Below are positions 27,601 to 42,600 of a stretch of DNA of 64,000 nucleotides, one piece after another; within the stretch, counting starts at the first letter, position 1; every line of letters begins with the position of its first letter. Source of the DNA: CBDCOD01 sp965219665 (lineage in GTDB: Bacteria; Pseudomonadota; Gammaproteobacteria; CAKMZV01); contig CBDCOD010000017.1 of assembly GCA_965219665.1 (NCBI GenBank), positions 7,343 through 71,342 of the forward strand, read 5' to 3'. The position numbers were made by a program, and so were the translations under genes. Under the pieces are notes generated by a model, which worked only from the letters and a program-made list of their open reading frames with translations, was not told the origin of the DNA and did not search any database.

Positions 27601-30600
27601 GGATAGGGTTACTGTGTCGTTGTCTTCTATAAATAAACTGAAGGTTGATTCATCTAGAATCACTAATGGCTCTTCTGGCTCAGCCAGCGTTACATCAAAG
27701 CGCTCTGTCAGCTCAAATAAACCATCGTCAATAACATCAAACTGAATACTGGTAGAACTCTCTCCTGGCTGGATAAGTACCGTCTGCTGCGCAACTTGAT
27801 AGTCCACATTTTCTATTGCTGCACCGGATAACGCGAAGGGGAATGATAATACTCTACGTGTGTTATTAACGACCAATGAACCTGAACTGTCACGTAGGAA
27901 TAATTCAGCCATCACTGCACGATTTGCTGCCTCAGAACCCGTGCTGATTTGCACTAAATCTATGTACGTAATATCATTATCGGTTATCTCCGTCATTGCT
28001 GATACGGTAGATAAGTGCACTCTGTCATTACTCGCTCCACTAAGATGTACACGCACTGTTTCTGTAGCCTCAAGCAGCCTATCATCTAATACAGAGAGTA
28101 CAGCACTACCTCTTCTTAATCCAATGGGTATAGTAATCGTTGTATCTAGTACATAGTCTGTTCCGCTATCTGCTGTACCCGTTGTACTAAGGTATAGTTC
28201 TATCGGATTAGGTGAGTTATTGGGCAGAGTAAGCTCTGCATTCAAAACAAGCGTTCCAGCTGGTTCTGACAAAGGAGTAACTGCAAAAGCAATGGTGGCG
28301 GTAACGCTTTCGTTGTCAATAATGGCGGCTTGTGTACTATCTCCCACATTCAATGCCGGATGATTAGATGCTACAGCAGTTATAGTCAATGACTCAGTGC
28401 TCTCAAAAAGCAGATCGTCAAATAAAGTTATTTCTAATATGCTTTCACGTCCACCATCGTTAATGCTTACTGTAACTACGTTCGTGTTGGCGGGGCTTCT
28501 AAAATCAAAGAGCGGCTCTACCTCACCACTTAAGCCAATTAGAATATCCAAAGCGGTCCCCGTGTTATTGGTGGTATCTAAACTAATGGTGATAGCAGCA
28601 GGTGTATCTCCTTCTATACCCGCTTGCGCTGCACTTAAGGTAACATTGACGGTGCCTGTTGTGTTATCACCGTCAAAAATAACCGTCTGTTGCTGGGCAG
28701 CTAGTGTGGTTTCTACTTGTTCGTTATTTGACCCATATAAGCCAATACGTACACGCTCATCATCTTCAAAAAGATCATCATCAGCAACAAACACCAATGC
28801 AGTGCCTCTACTATCGCCTACATTTAATGTTAATGTGGTGGAGAGAATACCGTTAACATGACCCAATCCATGAAAATCTTCAGCACTAACATCACCCGAT
28901 AAGGATACATATAATTCAACTGGCGCCTGCGTAATATTACTGGCGATTGTTGTGCTGATAACACCATTTTCAATCAAAAATAGCTGTGCAGTAATTTCTA
29001 AAGGCTCACCAAGTATAGGCGGAATTGCCTGCGGTTCTGCGCCAGCTGTAACCGATAAGACAATCCCCACAAGCTCATCATCTAATAAAGTTATTTCTAT
29101 GCTTGGAGTGCTAAATAATGTGTCCAAATTCACTGCTGTAGTATGCGCACTTGATAGGATAGAGGCTATCGCTAAATGTATGGTTTCTTCACCTTCAAAA
29201 TCACTGTCATCTATAGCCATCACTTCAATCTGCGCTCTATCTGATCCAGGCGCAATATGCACGATAGTAGGGGGCGCGATATAGTCTGTGTTGGCTATAG
29301 CAGTTCCTGAAAAAGTAATTGAAAAAGTGAGTGTATCAGGTGTAGCATTTACTCGACTTAGTTGAGCAGTTACTCTCAATGCCCCAGCAACATTTTCCCG
29401 AATAGTAGGTTGGTTACTGCCCAATGCAAGGCCAATATTGGTATTATCATCGTCTATGACCACGATCTCTGCAGGATCAGATAAATGAATATTTGATAGC
29501 CTTGCCGCATCAGACAAATCAACGTTATTAAATGCTCCTGTTAGGCGCACACGCAATACTTCATCATTTTCAAAGAGTGCATCATCCTCTACAACAAAAC
29601 CAAGTATTGATGTACTTTGATTAGGCAAAATGGTTAAAAGTCCTGCGGAATCACTCAAGGCTGCATTTGTCTCAAAGTCTGCAAAGTCTGCCCGCCCAAA
29701 TGATTCTATCGACACCAAGATTGGCTGACCTGTCATATTAGGGCGACTTAGTACAAGGGTCAGTGTCGTACCCTCACCCGTTCCTTCATTCGCATTCCCT
29801 GATAAGGATATAGTTGCCGTTGCTAGTGTATGATCTGTAATTGTCAGCTCTATATTCGGAGTGTTCAGCGGCTGTGCAATACTAACTGGTAGTATACTTT
29901 CTAAACGTATAGATAAAGTTTCTGTTGATTCATACAGATCATCACTGCGAACAGGTAGTACGTCAGTAACTGCTGTTTGACCTGCTGGCACAATAATAGT
30001 GCGACTGTTTAGACTGGCTGTTGATATACCAGAGAAATCTGCAACCTCAGCAAACTGAGCACCTGTGCCTAACCCTTGAATGGAGTATGTAAAGGTTGAG
30101 TTGCTTAAACTTGCTGTAGAGAGCAATGCTGTAACTAAAAGTGACCCGCCTTCTTCGCCAGATTGGGCTGTAATACTTCCGATAATGTTTTCACTATCTC
30201 TATCTGAAATGAGGATAGACAGCGTTGTTTGCGCTATTTGGACCGAGGCATGACTGCTTGCTGTGGATGCTAATATAACCGTCAGCTCTTCAAAGCCTTC
30301 TACAATGCCATCATTAAAGCCACCAATAACCAACGAACCCGTATCCGTTCCTTGCCTAACGATAATTGAACCACTTAAGTCTGCTAAAGTTGTAACCGTC
30401 CTAGTCGGTCCGCCTGATAGGCTGAAGCCAACAAAGTCAGCACCACTTACATCTCCAGATACTGAGAAAGGAATCTCCACCGGGCGATCGGTATTATTAA
30501 CCCGATCCACAGTAACTAAGAATGTTAAGCTTTCGTCTTCTTGGTTACTAACGCCATCTGCAACAAAGCGGAGCGATGCAGAGCGAGCACTTGCAAAGTC

Positions 30601-33600
30601 TTCATCATCTTCAATAAGCGCTGTTATCGTGCTTCTTGCTAATGATACCTGAGGATGATCTACTCTACCGATAGCAACACCAAACTGCTCATCACCCTCC
30701 CATAAATCATCATCTATAACTGCTACAGTAAAGACAGCAGCAGATTCACCCGTGTCAATTTGACCACCTGCTGCACTGACAATAATATCAGCTGGCGTCG
30801 CGCGTGAAGCGGCCAAAAATTCATAGCCTATATTACCGAATTCAATAGCATTACCTGTTTGGTTCACAATGGGTAATCCATTATGCTCAAGCCGTGCTTC
30901 TACATTCAGTTGCATTCTACCTTCTACTGCCGCATTTAAGACACTAAAGGCGAGCACTGCCTCCTCATTGTCTTTAATGGAAACGCCTATTGTGCTATCT
31001 TCTAATGCGGTTTGAACAAAGAATGGTACATTCGTAGGAGTACTAATCTGTATAACCAAGGTTTCCGTAGATTCAAGCAAAGTATCATCGACTATATTAA
31101 TCTGAGCTGTGACAGAAGAAACTCCCTCCAAAATGACTACGTTGCCCTCAAAAATAATATCATCAGCAATAGCTGTTCCCTGATTACCTAAATGAACTGG
31201 TATAGCGATAGCAAAGCCTGATTCATTCACTAAGAGTGCGCTAGGATCAGCTACATCAAAAACTTCTACCTTAAAGCGCGCAGGGGCAGATATTTCTTGA
31301 GGAAGTTTTTCTGCACCATCAGCAAGTGCCACAATACGCAGCCCAGGTGTTGAGGTATCTGCAATCATAACCTGTGTCGTACTGGGTCTACCTGTGAAGC
31401 TACCAATATCCTCAATGACTCTGTCATTAAGCTGTATTTCTACAGTTTCTATCCCTTCCAGAGCAGAATCGCGCACAGCAGGAATAACGAGTATGCTGGA
31501 AGTGCCTCCGTCTGCAATAATAAACTGTCGATTAGACACACTAAAGCCTGGTACAAAATCACTTATGGTCACATTGCTGCCTAAAATAAAGTCAATATCA
31601 AAAGTTAGTGCTGAGTCTGATCCATTCTCTAAAGCATTACCTGCCTCATCAATTAGGCTAACTCGCACCTGTGCGGTAGATAAACCCTCTGCGGCATGAG
31701 TCAGCGTTTCTACACGAATATTACGCGGTTCATTATCAGCAATCATCGCGCTGACCATGGGGTTGATGAGCGTAAGAGCCGTTTCTGTTGTCTCTATCAT
31801 AATAGATAGCGATTCATTGGCAAGTTCAAGCAGCTGGTCTTGAATAACTGGGACAGTTACCGTTACTGCACTCTCACCGCTTGCTATCAGCAGTTGTCTG
31901 TCTGCAGGGTCAGTGGAGTAGCTAAAGTCTTGGTTGGGAAGTGCTGTGATACCTAATGCACCCCATCTCAATATAATGGGTCGCCCTGTATTGTTAGTAC
32001 GACTGAGCGTAATAGAAATTTCTATAGGAACGGTCCCTCCTTGAGTTTCAACGCCTAAAGTGCCTTCAGACCCATTTCTAACCACCAGATTGGTGGCAAC
32101 ATTCTCTGCATCTGCATCATCTGCTATCTGTGCAGTAATCTGTGATATTTGTGACTCAATCCGTTCATACGGCAAGGATAGTAAATTAAAGACTATCGTC
32201 TCCGTTGTTTCAAAAAGAATGTCGTCATAAACCTCTATGATTGTCTCACCTGTACGCGCACCATCAGCAATTGATAAGGTCAGCGACGACTGCAAGAAGT
32301 CCACTCCCTGTACTTGCTCTACGCCACCTGATGCCGATCCACCCTGCACTTGCAGCGGAAACTCCAATGTGTTACCCGTACGATTAGGGATGTCAAGAGC
32401 AGCTGCTAAACGGATATTAACTGGAGTACCGTTGTTTTCTCTTCCATTCTGCACAACAGATAGCGTAATAGTCGCTGTATCATCATCTTCTATGACTACC
32501 GTCGCATGATTATTAACACCAGCTAACCCAAATAAATCAGTTCCTATAATGCGCGCACTGATCTGCTCATCTAACTCAAAGAGGCTATCATCTATAATCG
32601 TTATATCTAAAGAGGCTGTACTTTGACCATCTATAATTGGTACGATTACCTGTGTTGAGGAGAGTATGTAGTCTGAACCACGCTCAGCCGTATCATTTAT
32701 AGTGGATACACTAATGGTTACATTGATGGAACTGCCAAGCGTATTGACCCCATTCAAGGCTATTACAAACTGCACTGAAGGAGCACCTTCTAATGCTGAT
32801 TCACCTGTAATCTGTACACTAGAGTCTAAGACTTCATCATCTGTCAAAATGGCTGTACTTGTACTGTCCACACCTGTGACTAAAGAATCACTAACTGCCT
32901 CTATACGCACAGCTACTTCCTCATTGTGTTCCAAATTCGTATCATCAAATATAGCTATCTGAATCTGTGCTGAAGAAGCGCCTACTGGAATAGTAATGAT
33001 GCGCGTGCTGGCATCAAAGTCCACATTGCGCTGTGCTGGGACGGTAGCATGAATAATAGAATCATAAAAAGCTACCGTTACATGTATAGGAGAGCCGGTA
33101 TTGTTTCTGCGTGTCAGTTGAACAGTTGCACTCAGATTATCCGTGCCTTCTAAGCCTCCTTCTAGGGTAATGGATGCTGTTGAATTATCATCATCTAAAA
33201 GAAACGCTGTAACACTTGTTGATACAAATATCAAGCGTGATAAAACACTTTCGGGTAAATCATGGGCTAAGGCGATTTGTAGGGTCTCAGTTGACTCAAA
33301 TAACAAATCTTGGATGCTGCCTATTGAGCTAAATGCTCGATCTCCTCCAGAAAAAATAGTGAGATTAAGCGTTGATATGCCGTAGTCTTCCCCAGGTGTT
33401 GCTGTGCCTCCTAATCCTACAGCATAGAAGCCAAGATCTCGACTGGAGGCATTATGCTGTGATAGAGTCGCTACAATGTCTATTTCTTCCCCTTCAGTAG
33501 TTGCACCAACTGTTAGAGTAACCGTGGCTATTTCATCATCCTCTATAAAGATGGCAGCAGTTGGTGCAGTGCTAATTGCTGAAGATAGCAGCGGTAAATT

Positions 33601-36600
33601 ACTGCTCTGTAAACGAGCAACGCCCTGCTCGTCCAGCTCCCATAACGCATCTTGCACAGGGGTTATCAATGCTACTCCAAAGCGCTCTCCAACGCCTATG
33701 GGAATGATGATAGTGGTTGTAACAAAGTCCTCCATACTGGCGGTAATGCCTGCTGGCACATCGTCTGTATTTACTGTTACTGTAAAGTCTATGCGGCTTG
33801 AAGTAAGGTTTACTGTCCCCAAGTCTAACTCTAACTGAGCTGATCTTTGACTGGCTTCCTCTGCATGCACAATGGTAGATAAACTAAGCATTACCGCGTC
33901 ATTGTCAGTAATGAGCGCAGTTGCTTCAGAAAAATCTGTGATACTTGGAATACTGCTACCTGTAATAGCTATATTTAAAGTTTCTGTGCTTTCAAAGCCT
34001 AAGTCATCAATCACTCCTAAACTGAAGGTGCCATGACGCTCTCCTACGTCTATATAGACACGGAAGGTGTTGCCTTGATCTATGTCTGCCTCCGACCCAG
34101 TTATTAGCAAATCAAACCAAATTGCTGCTGGTGTGTTATTGTCTAAAGCTATTTGAACAAATCCTTCTATAGGTTGACCGTTCTCAGAACCATTTTGGGT
34201 AATAACTATCTGAGCAGAGGTTGGGTTGTCATTGTCTCTAAGGTTTTCTAAAATTTCACGTTGGCTAAAGGTTAGGCGAGATAAAACCGCTGCAGGTATC
34301 GCTGAAGTGCTTAATACAATCTGAACGCTTTCATCCCCTTCAAATAAAGCATCATCTATTACCAAGATGTCCGTTGAAGCACCCACAGCACCATTTTCAA
34401 TAACTAAGGTATGTGTGGTGTAGTCTATGCCCGCCTGAGCTTGACCAAAAGACTCTATGGGGAAGACTAAAGGAGCGCCCGTCTGGTTAGCAAAACCTAA
34501 TGCATTACTAATTTCAAGAGTCCACGGCATGCCACCTTCAATGCCTATACTTACGCTCCGAGCCTGTATATTAAGAATTTCATCATCTTCAATATAGCCT
34601 ACTACTGCGCTATTATCTAACCGAATGGACGGATTAGAGACCGCTGTAAGGCGTAGTCCAAGACTTTCTAATAATTCAAACCCTGTATCATCCACTATGG
34701 GAATAGCTATTTGTGCAGATTTCTGACCAACCCCAATAATAATTTCGGTTGGGAATGTGCCGTAATCAGAAGCTTGTGCGCTGGTTAAGGCATCAATAAT
34801 TTCAACGTCAACCACAATGTCTTGGGACAACTGATTTGTAGTATTCAAATTGACTTGGAATACCAAATCTTGCGCCGGACTTTCAGAGCCTGTTGTTATC
34901 AATTCAAGAGTTGCAACTGCTTCTTGAATAAATGTATTAAATATGAGTGTGTCTGTGGTTTCTACACTCAAATCAGAGTGCAGCACTGCAAGTGCACTAA
35001 TGCCAATAAGCTCTGTTTCCTCAATAAATTGGTCAGCCAATATTGCTATATCCACACTACCAGTAGTTGCGCCTATAGGTATGGTTAACAGTGCTGTTGA
35101 TTGCGCAAAATCAGATAATGAGGCAGCAGCAACAGTCAACGCACTAGCATTGCGTGCTGCCACTGCCCCTTGACTGGGTTCGATCAGCCTTACCTCGTAC
35201 TCAATAGGTGCTGGTGTATTATTGGTAACATCTAAGCTAATTGAAATCGGTAGGTCAGCCCCTTCAAAGCCATTAGGAACGCTCAAAACTGCACTGTTAA
35301 ACTCATTGTCTGCAATAAACACACTGGCAGTAGCAACATGTGCTGTAAATGGCGGACTCACAAACTCTACAACGACTGTTTCTATGCCTTCGTATATGGT
35401 GTCATCTATTGGTGTAATATAGAAAAATGTTTCTGTGCTACCCTGTGCCAGAAAAACAGTTTGCTGGTCTATGGTGTAGTCTAAACCAGTTACTGCCAGC
35501 CCTCTGTATGACAAATTCAGTACTATGTCTGTGGCTACAGCATCTGCCGAAACAATGCGTAACTCACCGCGGCGTTGACCTTCCTCACTGGCGTTGCTCT
35601 CTGTAATGATATAAAGCGTATTAGGACCGGTATCGTTGTCCAAAATCGTACCGGATACAACTGGCTGTTGCAGTAATACAGGCTGACTACCTACATAGCT
35701 TATTTGCATCCGCACTGGTTCGTCTATCTCATTGATGAGATCATCAATGACTGGTAAACGAATGGTTGCTTGCCTTGCGCCACTTTCAATACTAATTGTA
35801 GAGGTTACAACAATAAAATCAATCTGCGGCAAAGCAACACTCTGCGGATAACTCAATTCAAAGATCAAGGCTTCGCCTGTGTTATTGGTAGAGGGCAAAC
35901 TAATCGTAAACTCTATCGGACTAGATCCTTCAAGTCCCTGTTGCGTTTGTGCAACTGAGACGGCAATTTGCTCATTGTCCAGTAAATCAACAGTTAGTGT
36001 GGATGGATTAACCCTTAACACTTGCTCGTCAATGTTAATACTATCTGTGCGCAACTGTAGATTTAGGCGCTCAACTCCCTCAAGCAGGTCGTCATCTACC
36101 ATCACAATATCTATCAAAGCAGAAGTGCTTCCTGCTGGAATGGTTGCACTAAAATCAGTTGTAATGAGGTCAGCAGCTAAATCAGCACTACCTGCTAAAG
36201 CAAACAGCTCTACCGTGACGGCTTCATTAATAGCAAAAGAGAGTGCCACTTGTACTTGCCCCGTCGAGATACCCTCAACAGGCGCAGAAATCAATTGTAT
36301 AGAGACAAGCGATACATCATCATCCACAAGCAGGACACTGGTACTAATGCCAGCACGTACGAACGGACTACTGCTTTGTGGTGTAAACGTGATAGTTTCA
36401 GTGACTTCTGAGTAAACATCATCATATACTGGGACCGTGATAATAGCGGTTGACTGTCCAAAATTTATAACGCTAACCAAATTATTTTGATAGTCATTCT
36501 GCCCACCGCGCACTACACCACCTATAGCCGTACCTGTAGAGTCAAGCGTAATAGATATAGCTTGGCTGGTATCATTTGCTATCAGTGCCACACCTGTATC

Positions 36601-39600
36601 ACTGCTAACGAGCAATCCGACCGTTAATAGGAGGTCAGCAGGACTTCCTTCTACATAAACCGCCGAATTGATTTCAATAATTGACGCTACCGCCCCTCTT
36701 TCAGACTCATCATCAATAATCGTCCCTTGTGATACATTTTCATCAAAAATAAAGGTATCTGAAAATTCTGTATCTATTGGCTGTGCACTTAATAGAACCT
36801 GCTCATTACCTTCTAATAGTGCATCGTCAACTACTGAGATGTCAACATCCCCTAAGGTCATGCCGTGCGCGATGGTGAGTGTTGCTACCTGAACTGTATC
36901 AGAGATAACAAAGTCTGAAAAGCTTGCCTGACCACCCATCCTAATGATGGCAAAACTGATGCCTGACTCAACACCAACTGGATTGCTCAGACTAACCCGT
37001 GCCCTTAAGGCACGTCCTCCCTCACGCGCATTTATCGGTACAGAAAGAGCAGCGCGCACAGCCTGAAAAGTCGATTCATCATCCTCAATAAATAAGGGGG
37101 TTGCTGCATTCGGAAGGATTAGCGCTGCATCACTTGGGTTTCGCAACTTAATTGCCGCAAACTCCATCCCCTCAATCGCATTATCATTATGAACAGGCCA
37201 CTCTAACGTAGCATACCCTAAACCAGGCGGAATAATCGCAGTGTTAGAAGAAATATCAAAATCAGCGTTAATTCCTGCAATAACTAATGTGCTACTGCTC
37301 GGATCTACTTCAAGGCTTACCGTAATAGATGATTCTGTACCATTGATAACACCATCAGCCAAAAATACTCTTGCAACGATAGCCTGTGGATTAGATGACT
37401 CTACACCTGTTGTGATTTGCTCTAATTGAATGCTTACACCCGTTGCACGTTGCTCATCCAGTATGCGAGCCACTACTGTGCTATTGTCAAAAGTAATCGG
37501 AGCGTTCGCATTCTGAGTCAAGTCGTACTGCTGCTCGCCCATCAGGGTTTCATCTTGCTCTAATATCTGATCTGAAACTACGGTTAAAAAGGCAATGCCC
37601 GTATTGGAATTTGGTTCAATGCTGACAGTGAGAGCGGAGTCTGTATAATCTTCTGGGTTACTGGCGGTACCTTCCGTAAGAGCAAGCTCTACATCAATAG
37701 GAACGGTGAAACCATTGAAATGATTCAGTTGCACACTAAAGACTATACTTCCTGACTCAAGCCCATCAACTGCAAATAAGGTTGCGGTCGTCCTACCAAA
37801 TTCATTATCGATAATATCAAAGAAAGTCAATGCCGTTGGCACCTGCAACGCTTCACTGAAGCTTCCTGTCGTTTCTATTGCCAGAGCAAATGTTTCTGTT
37901 GACGCCTCTAAAAGCAAATCATCTAAAAGAGTCACCGTGAGTCTAACTGAACTTTCCCCGGGTTCAATATATACTGTGTTGACCCGATTAGGCAATCCTT
38001 GCAGCAGGGCATCAGAACCGTAAGTTGCCGTACCAGTCGCATTGCGTAGCACAATGGGAATGGCAGTACCTAAATGGTTGGTCGTAGGCTGTACCAACCC
38101 GTTATGCGTACTTTGCAGAACAATATTAAAGGTGGCAGTTCCCTGATTTTCAGCAAAATAAGCAGCACTTACATTGGCAATAGAGACAATAGCACCTCGC
38201 TGATACTCGTCATCCACAATGTGAATAGTAGCACTGCTTTCTCCGAGCGAGCTGCCTGTAATAGTAGTAGGGCGGATTGTCTCGAAATTGACGGACCCTA
38301 TGGCAACCTTCAATACTTCTGTTGATTCAAATAAGCGATCATCTATCACACGGACGAATAGACTGCCCGAAGAATCACCTTCGGCAATACTAACTGCATA
38401 CGTTGTAACATAATCAGCAGCATCTGCTGTACCACTAAAGGCTAATGATATTTCAATCGGAGCATGGGTGTGGTTGGCTGCACTCAAATTAAAGGATAGC
38501 TGCGTGGTCGCCTCTGTTTCATTGAGTGTTAACGGAGCTACTATACCTACTATGAGACCCTCATAAAACTCATCGTCTCCTATAAGTCCGACTGTTTCAG
38601 ACTGCAACACATTGACCGCTGGATCTGAAGCACTGGAGGCAGCAATAACCACAGTCTCTGTTGATTCAAATAAACTGTCATCTATGATGGCAACATCAAA
38701 ATAAACACTGGCAGTTCCATCAAGGATAACCACACTGATTGGCTGAGTGTAGTCTGCTCCATGAAGTGCCTCTGCCTGAGCAGAAGTTGTGCTTAAGTCA
38801 GCCAATGTGATGGTGATAGGCTGATGCGTATTATTAGCCTTAGAAAGCGTGATTTTAAATTGCAATGAACTATGCCGCGCTACATCAGATGATTCAAAAC
38901 CCAGTTGGGTCATGCTTATTGTTGCAGTAACTGAACCTGCCATATTATCATCATCCAATATCTCGGCCTGCCCAGAAAACCCGGATAGTGCAGCACCTAA
39001 GTCATCGTTGGTCAAGACATTCACCACATCTCCCAAACCAAAAATAATGCTCTCTGTATTTTCAAACAAACTATCTTCGAAAACAGGAATACTCAGCTGC
39101 GCTGATGAGGAACCATCTGCTATGATAAAAGTAAGTGTGCTTGCATCAAAATCTACATCTTCAGTTGCAAGCGATTGACTGCTGACCACAACGGCAATAG
39201 CTAATTCTGCATTGAGCCCTAATGTCACTGATTGCGTAATGGTAGCGGATACGGCACGCTGCAGAACACCTTCTAATAGAATGGCTTGCGGTAAGCCTGT
39301 GTCCCGCTCCTGTCCAGCAACACTGGTAACCATAAATTCAACATTACCGAATTCATTGTCCAATATCTCAAAACTTTCACTGAATGTGTTGACATCTGTA
39401 ACTATGTTGACAATGACACCTTCTACGGTAGCAGATAAAATACGTACAACCATTGTTTCCGTATTTTCTAATATCGCATCTTCTATCGTTGCAAGCTCTA
39501 TACTTACCTGCTGTTGACTTGGTGCAAACACAGCGGTTGTTTGTGCTGTACTGAAGTCAACACCAGGAACAGCACTACCACCTGACTGCCCTGTAGGATA

Positions 39601-42600
39601 CTCAAGCGTTACATTAATCGTACTACTGATTGCTTCACGATCAAGTTCTACAACCAGAGAAGCTGATGAACCCTCAGGAATTAAAGCGTTACCACTATTG
39701 CGCAGACTTAGTGCCAAATCGGAGTCGTTGTCTTGAATATTGATAGTTAGGGCAGAGGCATTTCCTGTTGTTAGCGCAGGCGACAGAACGCCCCCATACG
39801 TACCAGTACTTACAGAAATTTCAATGGTTTCAGGAATTACAGAGCCTTCTGCCAGTACATCATCTATGATGCTAACGCTGATTAATGCGGTGGTTTGGCC
39901 AGGTGCTAACGTAAAGACTGTATCTGCCAATACATAGTCAAAACCTGCAGTGTTTGTTGAGCTAATGCTGCGCTTAGCCGTACCACGCACTGTAAGTGGA
40001 ACAACAATGTTCTCATGACCGCTATTGGCAACAAGCCCTTCATCAATATGCTCTAAAGTTAAACTTACAACAATGCTCTGTGCATTACCTTCATTAACAT
40101 TAACAATTGGATCACCTAAACTACTTGCTAAAACTAATTGCACTGCACCAACAGCATTCAAACTATCAATAATAATCGTTTCTGTTGTGCCACGCTCTGC
40201 GGTTAGGACACCTCCAATACCAAAAGCCTCTAATATGCTGGGCAGCACATGTGTCACTTGCTGCACCTCTATAATGACCTGCTCGGAGTGCTCAAATAAA
40301 TTGTCATTAGCCACTGGATACAGTCCACTGAACTGACTACCCGTCAGTGATTCTGCACTGACAGATGGAATAGATACAGCAACTGTTGAATAATCTATAC
40401 CTGCATCAGCCTGCCCTCGATAGGCTATAACAAGACCTAAAGTTGACCCTGAACCGTTATAAACTGGCTCATTAGCATTATTAACTAATGCATAGACTAC
40501 CCTAATAGGAACGGAGGTTGGTTGTTGCTCTCGACCAGCTGCTGGATTAATATTTAAGGAAACGCCAGCTATGATTTCATCATCAATAATGGAGGCAGTA
40601 ACCGTATCTGTCAGTGCATCTACCTGACTACGCGGGAAGCGGTTTGCTGTTTCTGTGGATAGCCGAATTTGCAAATTAAACTGCTCGGTTCCTTCTAAAA
40701 ACTGATCATCTAACACAGCATACTCAAGAACTGTGGATATATTGCCTGTTGCAATGCTTACAACTATTTCATTACTACCCTGAAAATCAGTTCCATTCGT
40801 TGCATTACCTGAACCAGCAGAAATAGGCAACAGCTCTGCAACAAAAGACAGAGGAAACTCCGAACTATTGATATTGCTGAGTTCTACAACCAAACTTACT
40901 GATGAAGTACCTTCTATCCCAGCCGACACCTGCCGCAATTCTGCAAGGACATTGTCATTGTCTGCTATCTCACCTGTAGCCTGCTGGTCAGCGCCCACAC
41001 TATTAAAAACCGCTGCATTATTATCTGGATCTGTGATAGCCAGTGTGAATGTCTCGGTTGACTCAAACTCAATATCATCTAATACCTCAACTGCGTATTG
41101 AGCTGTACTCCTCCCCACACTAACTAAGAATTGTGCACCAATCGGATTAGCATAGTCTAAGCCTAAAGAGGCTGAGTCAGCTGGGTCACCAAGAGTAATA
41201 TTTACTGCAATTGTGCTGTGCGTATAGTTTGGCAATGCCATCTCTACCTCAAATAGCACAGGCTCTTGAGGGTCCCCCGCTGCCACTTCCCGACCAGGAG
41301 ACTGTTGCGTCGCATGAAGCCTCAAGTTATCATCATTTTCATCATCACGCACTTCAACAATATCTGTTCTACTGCTTGTAATATTTAAGGTAGAGCCTAT
41401 GTATACGGCACCGACAGAGAAAAATTCTTCATTCGGCCACCCCTCAAAGGCAGGATCGTCTATAACCTGCCAGCTCTGAGTGGTTGCCGAGGCACTGTTG
41501 AGTATGCTATGCTGTATATCAGCCGATTCGTTAAGATCTAAGTCTAAATCGGCTGACCCAGTCAATGGATCACCACCTAACTCAACATTACCTGAAAGCG
41601 TTACATTTGACTCAAAAAGAATACTGCTACCCGTCTGGTTTATAACGCGTTCACCCGCTGTTATTTTGCTTTCTAAGAATGTTTCAACGATGGCTGGCAG
41701 TGGTGTGCCATTTCCTTCATCAGCATGCTGCAGTCTACGCACATTAACTAACACACCATCTACTTGCTCATCATCAGATGCCTGCACAATCACATCTGTT
41801 AGATTAGCCTCAGAGAGCGTGTATAACCCACCTCCACCAACACTGGAATGACGAAGTGAAAAAGCACGTGTTGAGCCAACTAACGCAAAATCATCTACAA
41901 CACGAACCACGACAGTGTGACTACTTAACACACCTGTAGCAAAATCCAAAGTAAGGCTGCCCGTTGAAAATGTTTTTCCATTGGAAGAAACTTCTAATCC
42001 TGGATAAAAATCATTACTTGTTGTAGTAATCCGAAGCGTTAATTGCACGTTAGAATTAGAAGGCACTGTCCTAATAGAAATCACGTAGGTACTTTGTGGC
42101 GCGGTACGTTCATCCACTTCTAAGAGAGTGGGCGTAATATCGAAGCCCGGAGCATCATCATTTACATTCTCTGCATCTAAGGTTTGTGCAACAACACGCT
42201 GCGGATCAGAGTAGACTAAGTCGGTGGTGGTCGCGATATGGCTTCTCACAGTAAATGTTTGTGTTGGGTCTGTTATGGGAGGTATGTCAGCAACACCTTG
42301 TAAGGTTGCTGTGACTGTAGTTTGCCAGTTTATCGGTGTAAATACAATATCCTGTGATATAAGCCCTGCATTAGATCCAACCCCAATTACTCCAAGCGCT
42401 GCACTACTAGATCGTACTGATACCGTCACCGTAGAAACAGGTTCTGTCCCTAACCGTACATCGAACACATCAAAAGTTCTCGTCTGTGTTGCCGTGCTGG
42501 GTCCATTATTGGAATCAAATACACTATCCAGAACCCGCAAAGGTGTTGACTCTGTCAGCATAATAAGATGAGCAGTATCATCATCTATACTCGTACCTGT

